Source: Pseudomonas tohonis (lineage in GTDB: Bacteria; Pseudomonadota; Gammaproteobacteria; Pseudomonadales; Pseudomonadaceae). Taken from it: DNA of 64,000 bases. Below are positions 51,498-61,806 of the stretch, piece by piece. The notes beneath the pieces are model-generated. The model made no database searches. It worked only from the letters and a program-made list of their open reading frames with translations, and was not told the DNA's origin. Every line of letters starts with the position of its first letter. Position 1 is the first letter of the stretch. The DNA is taken from positions 1,488,001-1,552,000 of the forward strand of contig NZ_AP023189.1 of NCBI RefSeq assembly GCF_012767755.2. Direction: 5' to 3'. Made by a program: the position numbers and the translations under genes.

Positions 51498-52271
51498 ATG
51501 AGCGAGCACATCCACCTGGAACGTGACCAGGGCCTGCTGATCATCCGCATGCAGCGAGCGGACAAGATGAACGCCCTGACCCGCGCCATGTACGGCGCCA
51601 TGGCCGACGCCCTGGACGCGGCTGGCGAGGATCGCAGCGTGCGCGCGGTGCTGATCACCGGCAGCGAGACCTGCTTCACCAGCGGCAACGACGTGGCCGA
51701 TTTCATCCAGGCACCGCCCTCGGGGCTGGACAGCGAAGTGTTCCGCTTCATGAAGGCGCTGTTCGATTTCGCCAAGCCGGTGGTGGCGGCGGTGAGCGGC
51801 CCGGCAGTGGGCATCGGCACCACGCTGCTGCTGCATTGCGACCTGGTCTATGTCGCCCGCGACGCCAAGCTGAAGATGCCCTTCGTCAACCTCGGGCTGT
51901 GCCCGGAGTTCGGTTCCAGCCTGATCCTGCCGCGCATGCTCGGCCATGCCCGCGCCGCGCAATTGCTGCTGCTCGGCGAAGCCTTCACCGGCGAGCAGGC
52001 AGCGGCCTGGGGCATCGCCAACGAGGCGCTGGACGATGGTGCCGCGACCCTGGCCCGTGCCCGCGAGATGGCCCAGCGCTTCGAGCAGCTGGCGCCCTCG
52101 GCGGTGGCGGTGAGCAAGCGCCTGATGCGCGAGCCGGGCCGCGAGGAATTGCGCCAGGTGATCATGGAAGAGGGCGAGCTGTTCGGTCAGCGCCTGCGCA
52201 CCCCCGAGGCGATCGAGGCGCTCTCGGCCTTCATGCAGCGCCGCAAGCCGGATTTCTCCAGGTTCGCCTGA
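51498..52271 (+). CDS. enoyl-CoA hydratase/isomerase family protein
   Basis: This 257-residue crotonase-fold enzyme has the oxyanion-hole sequence TGSETCFTSGNDVADF and GPAVGIGTTLLLHCDLVY. It acts on an acyl-CoA in fatty-acid or amino-acid breakdown. GAGGAG precedes the ATG. It is 24 bases after the ferredoxin reductase, so sadC, the reductase and this gene may be one operon. Confidence 0.9.
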   Translation: MSEHIHLERDQGLLIIRMQRADKMNALTRAMYGAMADALDAAGEDRSVRAVLITGSETCFTSGNDVADFIQAPPSGLDSEVFRFMKALFDFAKPVVAAVSGPAVGIGTTLLLHCDLVYVARDAKLKMPFVNLGLCPEFGSSLILPRMLGHARAAQLLLLGEAFTGEQAAAWGIANEALDDGAATLARAREMAQRFEQLAPSAVAVSKRLMREPGREELRQVIMEEGELFGQRLRTPEAIEALSAFMQRRKPDFSRFA

Positions 52272-52379
52272 GGCTCGCAGGCGGGTTTCGCCCGCCCCAC
52301 AGCGCTCCGGCAACCGCAGGATGAAAACCCATCGATAAGGCGGGTCAGGCACGCACAGGTGCCACGCTCGACTCCGCTC

Positions 52380-52405
52380 GGTGGAGGTAAAAAGCGACCT
52401 CCACC
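52380..52405. repeat. 26-base hairpin repeat with compensatory change, copy 2
   Basis: GGTGGAGGT-AAAAAGCG-ACCTCCACC, partner of 27340-27365. The innermost stem pair differs (T/A against A/T) while pairing is kept. Confidence 0.7.
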
Positions 52406-52431
52406 CTACATAGCAGTCACGCCCCCGTTTC

Positions 52432-52463
52432 TGTGGGAGCGAATTCATTCGCGAAAATCGCGG
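52432..52463. repeat. REP-type palindrome
   Basis: TGTGGGAGCGAATTCATTCGCGAA with a GAATTCATTC core, a form common in Pseudomonas REP elements. A related AGGGGCGAATTCATT lies at 19731. Confidence 0.6.
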
Positions 52464-52478
52464 TGGATCACGCCCATG

Positions 52479-52506
52479 AAAAAGGCCGCCCTGGGGCGGC
52501 CTTTTT
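52479..52506. terminator. bidirectional terminator, enoyl-CoA hydratase / pykA
   Basis: Stem AGGCCGCC/GGCGGCCT flanked by A-run and T-run, 18 bases past the pykA stop. Confidence 0.85.
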
Positions 52507-52523
52507 CATTCACTGGGGATGCT

Positions 52524-53975
52524 TCACACCAGCGGGTCGCCGACGTGGAGGATCTTCATGGTGTTGGTGCCGCCGACGGTGTGGTAGCTGTCGCCCTTGG
52601 TCAGGATGACCCAGTCGCCCTGCTGCACGATGCCGCGCTTGAGCAGTTCGTCCACGGCGGCCTGGCTGACCTTGTCGGCCGGCAGCGCGGCGGGGTCGAA
52701 GGGTACGGTCTGCACGCCGCGGAAGAGGGCGACGCGGGCCTGGGTGGCACGGTGGGGGGAGAAGGCGAAGATCGGCACCGAGGAGCGGATGCGCGACATG
52801 ATCAGCGGGCTGTAGCCACTCTCGGTGAGGCAGATGATGGCCTTCACGCCCGGGAAGTGGTTGGCGGTGTACATGGTCGCCAGGGCCACGCTCTCGTCGC
52901 AGCGGCTGAAGGTGTGCCCCAGGCGGTGGCTGGATTTCTGGCTGGTGGGGTGCTTCTCGGCACCGACGCAGACGCGCGCCATGGCCTTGACCGCTTCCAC
53001 CGGGTATTCGCCAGCGGCGCTCTCGGCGGAGAGCATCACGGCGTCCGTGTAGTCCAGCGCGGCGTTGGCTACGTCGGAGACTTCGGCGCGGGTCGGCATG
53101 GGGCTGTGGATCATCGATTCCATCATCTGGGTCGCGGTGATCACGGCTTTGTTGTAGCGGCGGGCGTGCAGGATGATCTTCTTCTGGATGCCCACCAGCT
53201 CGGCGTCGCCGATCTCCACGCCGAGGTCGCCACGGGCCACCATCACGGCGTCGCTGGCGCGGATCAGGCCGTCCAGGGCTTCGTCGTCGGCCACGGCTTC
53301 GGCGCGTTCGATCTTGGCCACCAGCCAGGCGCTGCCACCGGCTTCGTCGCGCAGGCGGCGGGCCAGTTCCATGTCGGCGGCGTCACGGGGGAAGGAGACG
53401 GCCAGGTAGTCCAGGTCCATCTCGGCGGCCAGCTTGATGTCGGCCTTGTCCTTGGCCGTCAGGGCCGGGGCGGTGAGGCCGCCGCCGCGACGGTTGATGC
53501 CCTTGTGGTCGGACAGCGGGCCGCCGATCAGCACGGTGCAGTGCAGTTCGTCGGCGGTGGTGGCGTCGACGCGCATGACCACGCGGCCGTCGTCCAGCAG
53601 CAGTTCGTCGCCGACGCCGCAGTCCTTGATCAGGTCGGGGTAGTCGATGCCCACCACTTCCTGGTTGCCGGCGTCACGCGGGTGGGTGACGGAGAAGCGG
53701 AACCTGTCGCCAGCTTCCAGTTCGATGCGCTTGCCTTCGAACTTGGCGATGCGGATCTTCGGGCCTTGCAGGTCGCCGAGCAGGGCCACGAAGCGGCCGT
53801 GCTTGGCCGCCAGCTCGCGGACCAGGCGCGCGCGCGCCTTGTGCTCGTCGGGGGTGCCGTGGGAGAAGTTCAGGCGGGCGACGTCGATACCGGCGAGGAT
53901 CAGCTGTTCCAGCACCTCGGGCGAGTTGCTGGCTGGGCCGAGGGTGGCGACTATCTTGGTGCGGCGAAGGGACAT
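52524..53975 (-). CDS. pykA: pyruvate kinase
   Basis: This 483-residue glycolytic enzyme makes pyruvate and ATP from phosphoenolpyruvate. Motifs are TKIVATLGPAS at the start, NFSHGTPDEH, MVARGDLGVEI (catalytic loop) and ITATQMMESMI. The ATG at 53975 is preceded by GGAG-like sequence. It is transcribed alone, convergent with the enoyl-CoA hydratase. Confidence 0.95.
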   Translation of the reverse strand: MSLRRTKIVATLGPASNSPEVLEQLILAGIDVARLNFSHGTPDEHKARARLVRELAAKHGRFVALLGDLQGPKIRIAKFEGKRIELEAGDRFRFSVTHPRDAGNQEVVGIDYPDLIKDCGVGDELLLDDGRVVMRVDATTADELHCTVLIGGPLSDHKGINRRGGGLTAPALTAKDKADIKLAAEMDLDYLAVSFPRDAADMELARRLRDEAGGSAWLVAKIERAEAVADDEALDGLIRASDAVMVARGDLGVEIGDAELVGIQKKIILHARRYNKAVITATQMMESMIHSPMPTRAEVSDVANAALDYTDAVMLSAESAAGEYPVEAVKAMARVCVGAEKHPTSQKSSHRLGHTFSRCDESVALATMYTANHFPGVKAIICLTESGYSPLIMSRIRSSVPIFAFSPHRATQARVALFRGVQTVPFDPAALPADKVSQAAVDELLKRGIVQQGDWVILTKGDSYHTVGGTNTMKILHVGDPLV

Positions 53976-54062
53976 GCGAAGGCTCCATTTTTCAAGCAGA
54001 GCCCGAGGCTACACCGCTGGCAACCTGTAGTCATCGTTCCTCTTCACTACCCTTTGCGGGTG

Positions 54063-54866
54063 TCATTCAACGCCCGGATTCAGGGCCTGGTCCAGGTGCC
54101 GCGCGGCGTTCTCGGCCTGCTCGGCATCGGGGAACTCGGCGAGCAGGCGGCGCAGGTAGCCGATGGCGCGGCCCCGGTCGGCCCGGGGGTTGGCCGGTGC
54201 GAGGTTCATCAGCGCCATCTGGTACAGCGAGCGGGCCTTGATGTCGGGCTGCACATGGGCATCGCCCAGGGCCAGGGAATAGAGCTGCTCGGCTTCGTCG
54301 ACGCGGTCCTTGAGCACGGCGCGGCGCGAGAGCAGGGTCATGTCCGGGTCGAGGTCGCTGCGGTAGAGGTCGAGGTTCTGGCTGGGCTTCCAGTCCGCCA
54401 GCAACTCGCGGGCGGTCTTCTGCACCGGCTCGTCGGCGCGCTGGCGGATCATCAGGATGCGCGCTTCGGCCCGCTCGGCGGCGCGGGTGCCGGGGAATTC
54501 GTTGGTGATCTGGTAGAAGCGGTTGAGCGCCTTGGTGTCGTCGCGCTGGTCGTTGTAGCGGCTCATGTAGATCAGGCCGATCTGGTAGAGCGAGATGGAG
54601 CGCACCTCGGCGCTGAACTGGCGGTCCTCGTAGCCGGTCAGGTAGAGCTTCTCGGCCTCGGCACTGGTGCCGTCGCGGATGGCCATGGCGCTGTAGGTCA
54701 GCAGGTCGCCGTCTTCCTCCACGGCCGCGGCCATGCGGTTGTTCTTCATCACCTTGTATTCCACCGCTTCGTTGGTGGTCACCTGGGCGATGAACAGCGG
54801 CGTGGTGGGGGAGCAGGCGGCGAGCAGCAGGAGGGCGCTCAGGAGGGCGGGGCGGACGGGCTGCAT
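54063..54866 (-). CDS. TPR-like lipoprotein
   Basis: This 267-residue lipoprotein (lipobox LAAC) has helical repeats in the mature part (LYQIGLIYMSRYNDQRDD, FYQITNEFPGTRAAERA, YLRRLLAEFPDAEQAENA) that look like tetratricopeptide repeats. It probably acts as a periplasmic scaffold. A short divergent promoter region separates it from the next small lipoprotein. Confidence 0.8.
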   Translation of the reverse strand: MQPVRPALLSALLLLAACSPTTPLFIAQVTTNEAVEYKVMKNNRMAAAVEEDGDLLTYSAMAIRDGTSAEAEKLYLTGYEDRQFSAEVRSISLYQIGLIYMSRYNDQRDDTKALNRFYQITNEFPGTRAAERAEARILMIRQRADEPVQKTARELLADWKPSQNLDLYRSDLDPDMTLLSRRAVLKDRVDEAEQLYSLALGDAHVQPDIKARSLYQMALMNLAPANPRADRGRAIGYLRRLLAEFPDAEQAENAARHLDQALNPGVE

Positions 54867-54976
54867 GGAGGCTCCGATGGCGGCGTTTCGGCGAGTCTAG
54901 CAGCGGCTCGGTCGGGGCCGCGGGTGCGTTGCGCAAGTCCCATCGGAGGATGTGCCCGGGTCTCTGCCGGACGGCG

Positions 54977-55007
54977 TTGCAGAAATATCCGACAGCGCCG
55001 ATATACT
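54977..55007 (+). promoter_or_regulatory. candidate promoter for the small lipoprotein gene
   Basis: TTGCAG, 19 bases, TATACT. The -10 matches 5 of 6; the spacing is long. It sits about 20 bases before the ATG. Confidence 0.35.
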
Positions 55008-55027
55008 CGCCAACGGAGGAACTACCC

Positions 55028-55402
55028 ATGCGCACGCTGATCATCCTGCCCCTGCTCGCCGGCCTCACCGGCTGCACCCGCTGGTCACTCGACCACCACC
55101 TGAACAACGCCTACCACGCCTACGACGAAGGTGACTGCGACACGGTCATGCTCGAGCTGTCCCAGGCCGAGCGCAAGAGTCGCTCGCGGGCCTACATGCA
55201 GCCGGAGATCTCCCTGCTGCGCGGCCAGTGCCTGGAACGCCAGAGCCTGTTCGTGGACGCCGCGCAGACCTACCACTTCATCATCGGCCGCTACCCCACC
55301 AGCGAGTACGCCTACCGTGCTCGGGCGCGGCTGGAGACCCTGGAGAAGCTCGGGCAGATCAGCGGTGCCGTGCCCGCCAAGGCCAGCCCGGCCGCGCTCT
55401 GA
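55028..55402 (+). CDS. small TPR-like lipoprotein
   Basis: This 124-residue lipoprotein (lipobox LTGC) has two or three helical hairpins of TPR type (HHLNNAYHAYDEGDCDTVMLE, AAQTYHFIIGRYPTSEYAYRARA). GGAGG lies 10 bases before the ATG. It looks like a paired partner of the divergent lipoprotein at 54063-54866. Confidence 0.8.
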   Translation: MRTLIILPLLAGLTGCTRWSLDHHLNNAYHAYDEGDCDTVMLELSQAERKSRSRAYMQPEISLLRGQCLERQSLFVDAAQTYHFIIGRYPTSEYAYRARARLETLEKLGQISGAVPAKASPAAL

Positions 55403-55486
55403 CCGATGTTTCGACCGTCGGTCGTGGCTCGCTTGAGTGGCCTCGTGCCAGCGCTAAGCTTTGCCTTTGTTTCAGGGAGGGGTGCC

Positions 55487-55909
55487 ATGCGTCGCCTGCT
55501 TTTGCTGGTCGTCCTGCTGCCTGGGCTGGCCGGCGCGGAGATCTATCGCTGGACCGACGCCAGTGGCAAGGTCCATTTCAGCGAGCGTCCCCAGGCCGGA
55601 GCCCAGCAGGTCCAGGTCAAGCCGCAGGTGGTGGAGCGTGACGATGCCACCCGCGATCGCGAGCAACGCACCGAGCAGTTCTTCGACGCCCGCCGCCAGG
55701 AGCAGGCCGAGGCCCAGCGCAAGGCGGCGGACGCACGCAACCAGCGTCAACAGCAATGCGGCAAGCTGCGCAGCGATCTCGCGCGGCTTCGCGAGGGTGC
55801 CTCTTTCTACCGTCTCGACGAGAAGGGTGAGCGTCAGTACTACAGCGACGGCGAGATCGATGCCGCCCGTCGCCAATTGACCGCGGAGATCAGCCAGCAC
55901 TGCGGTTAA
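55487..55909 (+). CDS. DUF4124 periplasmic protein
   Basis: This 140-residue protein has a signal peptide (LLLLVVLLPGLAGA) and the DUF4124 element IYRWTDASGKVHFSERP. A long basic-acidic helix follows, and two cysteines mark the end of the mature protein. The function is unknown. GGGAGGGG lies before the ATG. Confidence 0.85.
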   Translation: MRRLLLLVVLLPGLAGAEIYRWTDASGKVHFSERPQAGAQQVQVKPQVVERDDATRDREQRTEQFFDARRQEQAEAQRKAADARNQRQQQCGKLRSDLARLREGASFYRLDEKGERQYYSDGEIDAARRQLTAEISQHCG

Positions 55910-55912
55910 TAG

Positions 55913-55942
55913 TTGGTTCGAGTGCAGTAGTGAGGCCATACT
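55913..55942 (+). promoter_or_regulatory. candidate promoter for the PilZ gene
   Basis: TTGGTT, 18 bases, CATACT, ending 28 bases before the PilZ start. Both hexamers are middling. Confidence 0.38.
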
Positions 55943-55970
55943 GAACGGCCATCAATAGCGATTCGCCATC

Positions 55971-56330
55971 ATGCGTAGCCAGCGCCGAATAGAACGCCAT
56001 CAGTTGCCCTACTACCTGAAGGTATTCAACCGCATCACCGACAAACCCATGGGCTATCTGGGCAACGTTTCCCTCGACGGCCTGATGCTCATCAGCCAAC
56101 TGCCGATGCTGGTGGGGGCCCGTTTCGACATGCGCCTGAAGATCCCGGGGCATGACGGCCAGCAGCATTTCATCGACTTCTACGCGACCTGCCAGTGGAG
56201 CCGGGAAGACGTCAACCCGGGCAACTTCGATTCCGGGTTCGCCCTGGTGGCGCCGCCGCCGGAGTACGTCGAGATGGTCGAGGCGCTGCGCCACTACTTC
56301 AGCTTTCGTCCCCTCCCGACCTCGGTCTGA
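55971..56330 (+). CDS. PilZ-domain protein (c-di-GMP binding)
   Basis: This 119-residue protein is a single PilZ domain. Its c-di-GMP motifs are RRIER near residue 5 (RxxxR) and NVSLDGL near 32 ((D/N)xSxxG). It is a likely c-di-GMP effector, with no other domain to name its output. The same window encodes BifA and SadC, which remove and make the ligand. Confidence 0.88.
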   Translation: MRSQRRIERHQLPYYLKVFNRITDKPMGYLGNVSLDGLMLISQLPMLVGARFDMRLKIPGHDGQQHFIDFYATCQWSREDVNPGNFDSGFALVAPPPEYVEMVEALRHYFSFRPLPTSV

Positions 56331-56372
56331 CCGCGTCAGGCGCTAGCCGCTGTGGTCAACGCAGGCCCGTAG

Positions 56373-56431
56373 CCCGGACTTCGGTCCGGGTGGCGGGCCG
56401 CATGGGTTTCGTATCTCTACCCACCCTACGG
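56373..56431. repeat. hairpin repeats behind the PilZ gene
   Basis: CCCGGAC-TTCG-GTCCGGG (56373-56390) and a 34-base family copy (56400-56431). Together they probably end transcription or are mere repeats; no T-run is present. Confidence 0.55.
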
Positions 56432-56454
56432 GGACGGTTGCGCCTTGCTGGGCG

Positions 56455-57782
56455 TCAGAGCACGCCGGCCTTCTTCCAGGCCAGGTAGCGCCCCACCAGC
56501 TCGGGGCCGAGTTCGCCGGGGCGGCAATCCAGCACCGGGACGTCGTGGGCGGCGAGGCGCTCGTGCAGGCTGGCGCGGGCGTTGAGGTAGTCCACCGTGC
56601 CGCAGTAGGACAGCGCCTGCTCGAAGCCTTGCACCGGTTCGTGGCGCAGGGCGTCCAGCACTTCTTCGCGCAGGCTGGCGATCAGCACCCGGTGGTGGCG
56701 ACCGAGGCGCTTGACCGCCGCCAGCAGCTCCTCGTCGTCCTCGTCGCGCAGGTTGGTCACCAGGACCACCAGGGCGCGGCGGCGCTGGCGGGCCAGCAGG
56801 GCGTCGATGGCAGCGCCGAAGTCCGCCGGGCGCTGGGTGCTCTCGAGGTCGTAGACGGCGTTGAGCAGCACGCTCAACTGGGCCGGGCCCTTGACCGGTG
56901 CGAGGTAGCGCTGCTGGTCGCCGGCGAAGGTGGTGAGGCCGACCGCATCGCCCTGGCGCAGGGCCACGTAGCTCAGCAGCAGGCTGGCGTTGAGGGCGTG
57001 GTCGAAGTGCGAGAGGTCGCCATCCTGGCTGCGCATGCGACGGCCGCAGTCGAGCATGAAGACGATCTGCTGGTCACGCTCGTCCTGGTACTCGCGGGCG
57101 ATGGGCGTGCGCTTGCGCGCGGTGGCCTTCCAGTCGATCTGCCGCAGGGTGTCGCCGTCGCGGAATTCACGCAGCTGGTGGAACTCCAGGCCCAGGCCAC
57201 GACGCGGGCGCTGGCGCACGCCGAGCTGGCTGAGCCAGTCGTCCACGGCCATCAGCTGGGCGCCGTAGAGGCGGGCGAAGTCGGGGTAGACGCGGGTCTC
57301 GCCCGGCAGGTCGAGGTAGCGCCGCTGGCCCCAGAGGCCCAGGGGGCTGGGCAGCTCCACCTCGCACAGGGGGAAGGCGAAGCGGCCGCGCTCGAGCGGG
57401 CGCACGCGATAGCCGAACTCGGTGACCTCGCCCGGATGCAGGGCAACGGACTGGGGCAGGAACTCGGTGTCCATCCCTGCCGGCACGTGGTCGTAGACCT
57501 TCAGTTGCAGGGCGCGGGTGAACGCGTGGTGCACGCGCATGCGCACCTCGCCCCAGCGGCCCAGCGACAGGTTGCCCGGCAACTGGCGCTCCAGTGCGGG
57601 CGAAGGCAGGCGGCGCAGCCACAGCGCATCGAGCACGGCGAGCAGGGCGAGGGCGCAGAGCAGCCCCCACCAGAGCAGGCGCAGCTGGTCCGGCAGCTTG
57701 CTGCCGAGGGCATGCAGGGTGCCCAGCACCAGCGCCACGGCCAGCAGGCCGGCGATCAGGCCGAGCAGGATGCGCGATGGTT

Positions 57783-57786
<4 letters not shown>
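56455..57786 (-). CDS. DUF58 family protein (von Willebrand-like, MoxR partner)
   Basis: This 443-residue protein has two N-terminal membrane helices (about 5-25 and 32-50). A long domain contains the DUF58 signature RQIDWKATARKRTPIAREY followed by ERDQQIVFMLDCGRRM (MIDAS-like). It works with MoxR-type AAA+ ATPases. It is the last gene of the operon, and its start overlaps the MoxR stop by 4 bases. Confidence 0.88.
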
Positions 57787-58906
<1,120 letters not shown>

Positions 58907-58910
<4 letters not shown>

Positions 58911-60208
58911 AGGGCATTCCTGAGGCTTTGCAGGTGGGCGACCTGGCGGGTGAATTCGGAGGCACTGAGGCGCTGCTTGGGCAGCGGCCGCATGGCCTGG
59001 CTGATGGCGGCGGTGGGCATGCGGGTCAGGCGGCTGAGCACCTGCCACTGCTCGGCCACGCCGAGTCGTTCGAAACCGGGGTGACGGCGCCGCGCGCGGC
59101 GCAGGATGTCGCGCTGCAGGCCCTGCAACAGCACGTGCTTGCCGCTGCGGCGCAGGAGGAAGTCGGCGCTGGCGCGCAGGTGCTCCTCCAGTTGGCGGCG
59201 CGAACGGCTGGCAGGCGCCAGTTGCGGCCCCTGGCGGCGACCGACGTGCCAGAGCACCAGGGCGATGAGCAGGGCCAGGGCCACCAGGGCCTCGGGGAAG
59301 TTGCGCCAGAGCAGCGCCGGGAGGTCGTCGCGTTCGGCCCTGTAGAGCAGCGTCACCTCGGTGTCGTGGGTCAGGTACCAGAGCAGCCAGGCGTTGTCGT
59401 GGCTGACGATGTTGCGGTTCTGCCAGATCCAGCTGTCGGTGAGCACGGTGATCAGGCCGTCGCCATGATTCATCTGCAGCATGTGGGTGGCGTTGGCGCT
59501 GTTGGCCCAGGCATGGGCGCGGTCTTCGCTGTCGTAGAGGTGGAAGCCGGTGTCGAAGTCGATGTACGCCGGCGCGTCCTCGTTCTCCAGGTAGAGCTTG
59601 GTCAGCTCGGGGTAGCGGTCCTCTTCCTCCGGCTCGGCGTCGGCCTCGGCGGGGGCTTCTTCCTCGCCCTGGGCCTGCTGCTGGTCATCCTCGGCCGCGT
59701 CGCTCTCGACGCCTTCCTCGGTGGCGGCGTCTTCCTCGCCCTCGGTCGCTTCGCTCTGCTCGGCGTCCTCGCTGTCTTCTTCGTCGAGGTCTTCGGTCTC
59801 GAACTGCTGGATGCCGAGGCGATCCAGCAGCAGGTCGCCGCTCTCGCCTTCGTCCTCGTCGTACAGGGCTTCGGCGACGAACAGCACGTGGCCGCCGTGG
59901 GCCGCCCAGTCCAGCACGCGATCGGCCTGCCGCGGGGTCATGCGGCTGCGATCGGCGAGCAGCAGCAGGGTATGGCCGGGGGCTGGCAGGTCGGCCAGGA
60001 CCTCCAGGCCATCGGCGCGACTGACAGTGAGCCCCTGTTTGCGCAGGAAGCTCTCGGCGGCGAGGTAGTCGTTGAAACGCGCCTCGGGCGAGGGGCCGTG
60101 GGTCAGGGTTTCCTGGTACGGCTCGATCTTGTTCAGCAGCCAGATGAGGAACAGGCCGAGCAACAGGAAGAGCAGGGCACCGAAGATGAAGCCGCCGCGA
60201 CGGGTCAT
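58907..60208 (-). CDS. DUF4350 membrane protein
   Basis: This 433-residue protein has a membrane helix near the start (about 6-26) and one near 308-325. The DUF4350 region contains GHTLLLLADRSRMTP. A very acidic, low-complexity stretch lies at about 140-190 (runs of D and E). It links to the MoxR and DUF58 proteins in the cluster. It overlaps both neighbours by 4 bases. Confidence 0.85.
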
Positions 60209-61806
60209 GCGCTGGCTCCCTTGGCGATCAGCCGGCGCCAGCCCTCGCAGAGGCCGCGCTTGAGGCTCTCCGGCGGCAACTGGTGGCCGTAGGCGAGGTT
60301 CTGCCAGTGACGGGTGAGGACCTGGGCGAAGCGGGACAGCTCGTCACGCTGCAGCCCCTGCACCAGGCCAAGTACCTCGCCTTCGGTGTGGGAGCCCTTG
60401 AGCGGCAGGCGGAAATCGTGGAGCAGGTGGCTGAGCAGCGCGCGGTAGAGCAGGCCGAGGGCCTCGCGCGGGTGCTCGGCCCAGAGCCGCTCGGCTTCAC
60501 TGGCGACATCGTCGGGCAGGGTCTCGGGCGCGACTTCCAGGCCGAACAGCTGCAACGGCGCCTCGCGACGCTTGCGTTGGGGCAGGCCGATGCTGCCGAC
60601 GAAGGTGGAGAGCCATTCGCGGTAGCGCCAGATGACCAGGGCTACGAGGCTGATCAGCAGCCCCCAGAGCACGACCTTGATGATGAGCGCCAGCCAGGAG
60701 GTGCTGTTCCAGAGGTCGGCCAGCTTGAACAGGCCCTTGATGAAGTTGGTGAGGCTTTCCGCGTCTTCCTTGGAAAGCTCTTCCTTCTTCTTGTCCTTGG
60801 CGTCGGTGTCGGGGAAGCGCCAGCGGGTCACCGTCTCGCGGTTCTCGAAGGGGGGCTCGTCGAGCAGCTTGGCGATGCTCTCGCTGGCGGCCTGGCTGCT
60901 CAGTTCCTGGTGGGTGAGGCGCGGGGCGTCGGGGCCGTTGGGGTCTTCGACCGGGAGCGGGCAGCTGCTGGCGCCTTCGGCGGCCAGCACCGGCTGGGCG
61001 GGCAGGGTGGTCGCCAGGACCACGCCCATGCCCAGCACCAGGGCGTAGGCGAGGCCGGTCAGGCGCTGGCGCAGGCGGCGGAACACCAGTTCGATGTCCC
61101 AGGCCTCGAGTGCAGTGCGGCGGTTCAGGTAGAGGGTGAAGCCGCAGGCGACGTAGACCGGTTCCCAGACCATGAGCACGAAGAAATACAGGCTGTTGGA
61201 CAGGTGCTCCATCCACACCCAGTCGCCTTCGGCCTGCTCCAGCAGTTTCTGCCAGTCCCAGTCGGCCACCACCTGCTGCGGCAGCATCAGGTAGAGGAGG
61301 GTGATCAGGCCCATCCACAGGGCGGTTTCCAGGTGCATGCCGATGATGGTGAGCCAGGTGGCGCCGCCGGCATCGCGCTGGCCGAGGACCACCAGGCGCT
61401 GGCTGCGGGCTGCGCCGGAGAGGCCTTCGAGTTGCATCACCGGCATGTCGAAGCTGCGCGAGGGGCTGAAGCGGCGCCAGGTGAGGCTGGCGATCAGCTG
61501 TGGCTTGAGCAGGCGCGGGTAGGCCTTGAGCGCCTCCTTGAGCGTCGGCGTGTCGCCGAACAGCGCGCGGGAGAGGATGTACAGCGGCAGGCGCTCGAAG
61601 GCGGGCTTGAGCAGCCAGAAGACGAACATCGCCCAGCCGGAGTAGTTCCACAGCAGCAGGCTGAGCAGGAGGAACACCGGCAGGGTGATCAGCGCCCAGC
61701 TGGCCATGAGCAGGCCCATGTGGCGCCGGGCGAGCAGCACGCCGAGGTCCATGGCTTCCCAGGCGCTGCGCGGGCGGATGGCGACGCTGGCATCAGTCAG
61801 GCGCAT
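60205..61806 (-). CDS. DUF4129 multi-pass membrane protein
   Basis: This 533-residue protein has about six membrane helices in the first 290 residues, one more near 365-385, and a C-terminal DUF4129 domain (DDVASEAERLWAEHPREALG). It overlaps DUF4350 by 4 bases and SpoIIM by 14. A role in envelope integrity is guessed from cluster context. Confidence 0.85.
   Translation of the reverse strand: MRLTDASVAIRPRSAWEAMDLGVLLARRHMGLLMASWALITLPVFLLLSLLLWNYSGWAMFVFWLLKPAFERLPLYILSRALFGDTPTLKEALKAYPRLLKPQLIASLTWRRFSPSRSFDMPVMQLEGLSGAARSQRLVVLGQRDAGGATWLTIIGMHLETALWMGLITLLYLMLPQQVVADWDWQKLLEQAEGDWVWMEHLSNSLYFFVLMVWEPVYVACGFTLYLNRRTALEAWDIELVFRRLRQRLTGLAYALVLGMGVVLATTLPAQPVLAAEGASSCPLPVEDPNGPDAPRLTHQELSSQAASESIAKLLDEPPFENRETVTRWRFPDTDAKDKKKEELSKEDAESLTNFIKGLFKLADLWNSTSWLALIIKVVLWGLLISLVALVIWRYREWLSTFVGSIGLPQRKRREAPLQLFGLEVAPETLPDDVASEAERLWAEHPREALGLLYRALLSHLLHDFRLPLKGSHTEGEVLGLVQGLQRDELSRFAQVLTRHWQNLAYGHQLPPESLKRGLCEGWRRLIAKGASA

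Noticed and set aside
52359..55040. 893-residue open frame on the plus strand
   Set aside because: Antisense to pykA and the TPR lipoprotein, both of which have strong motifs and signals.
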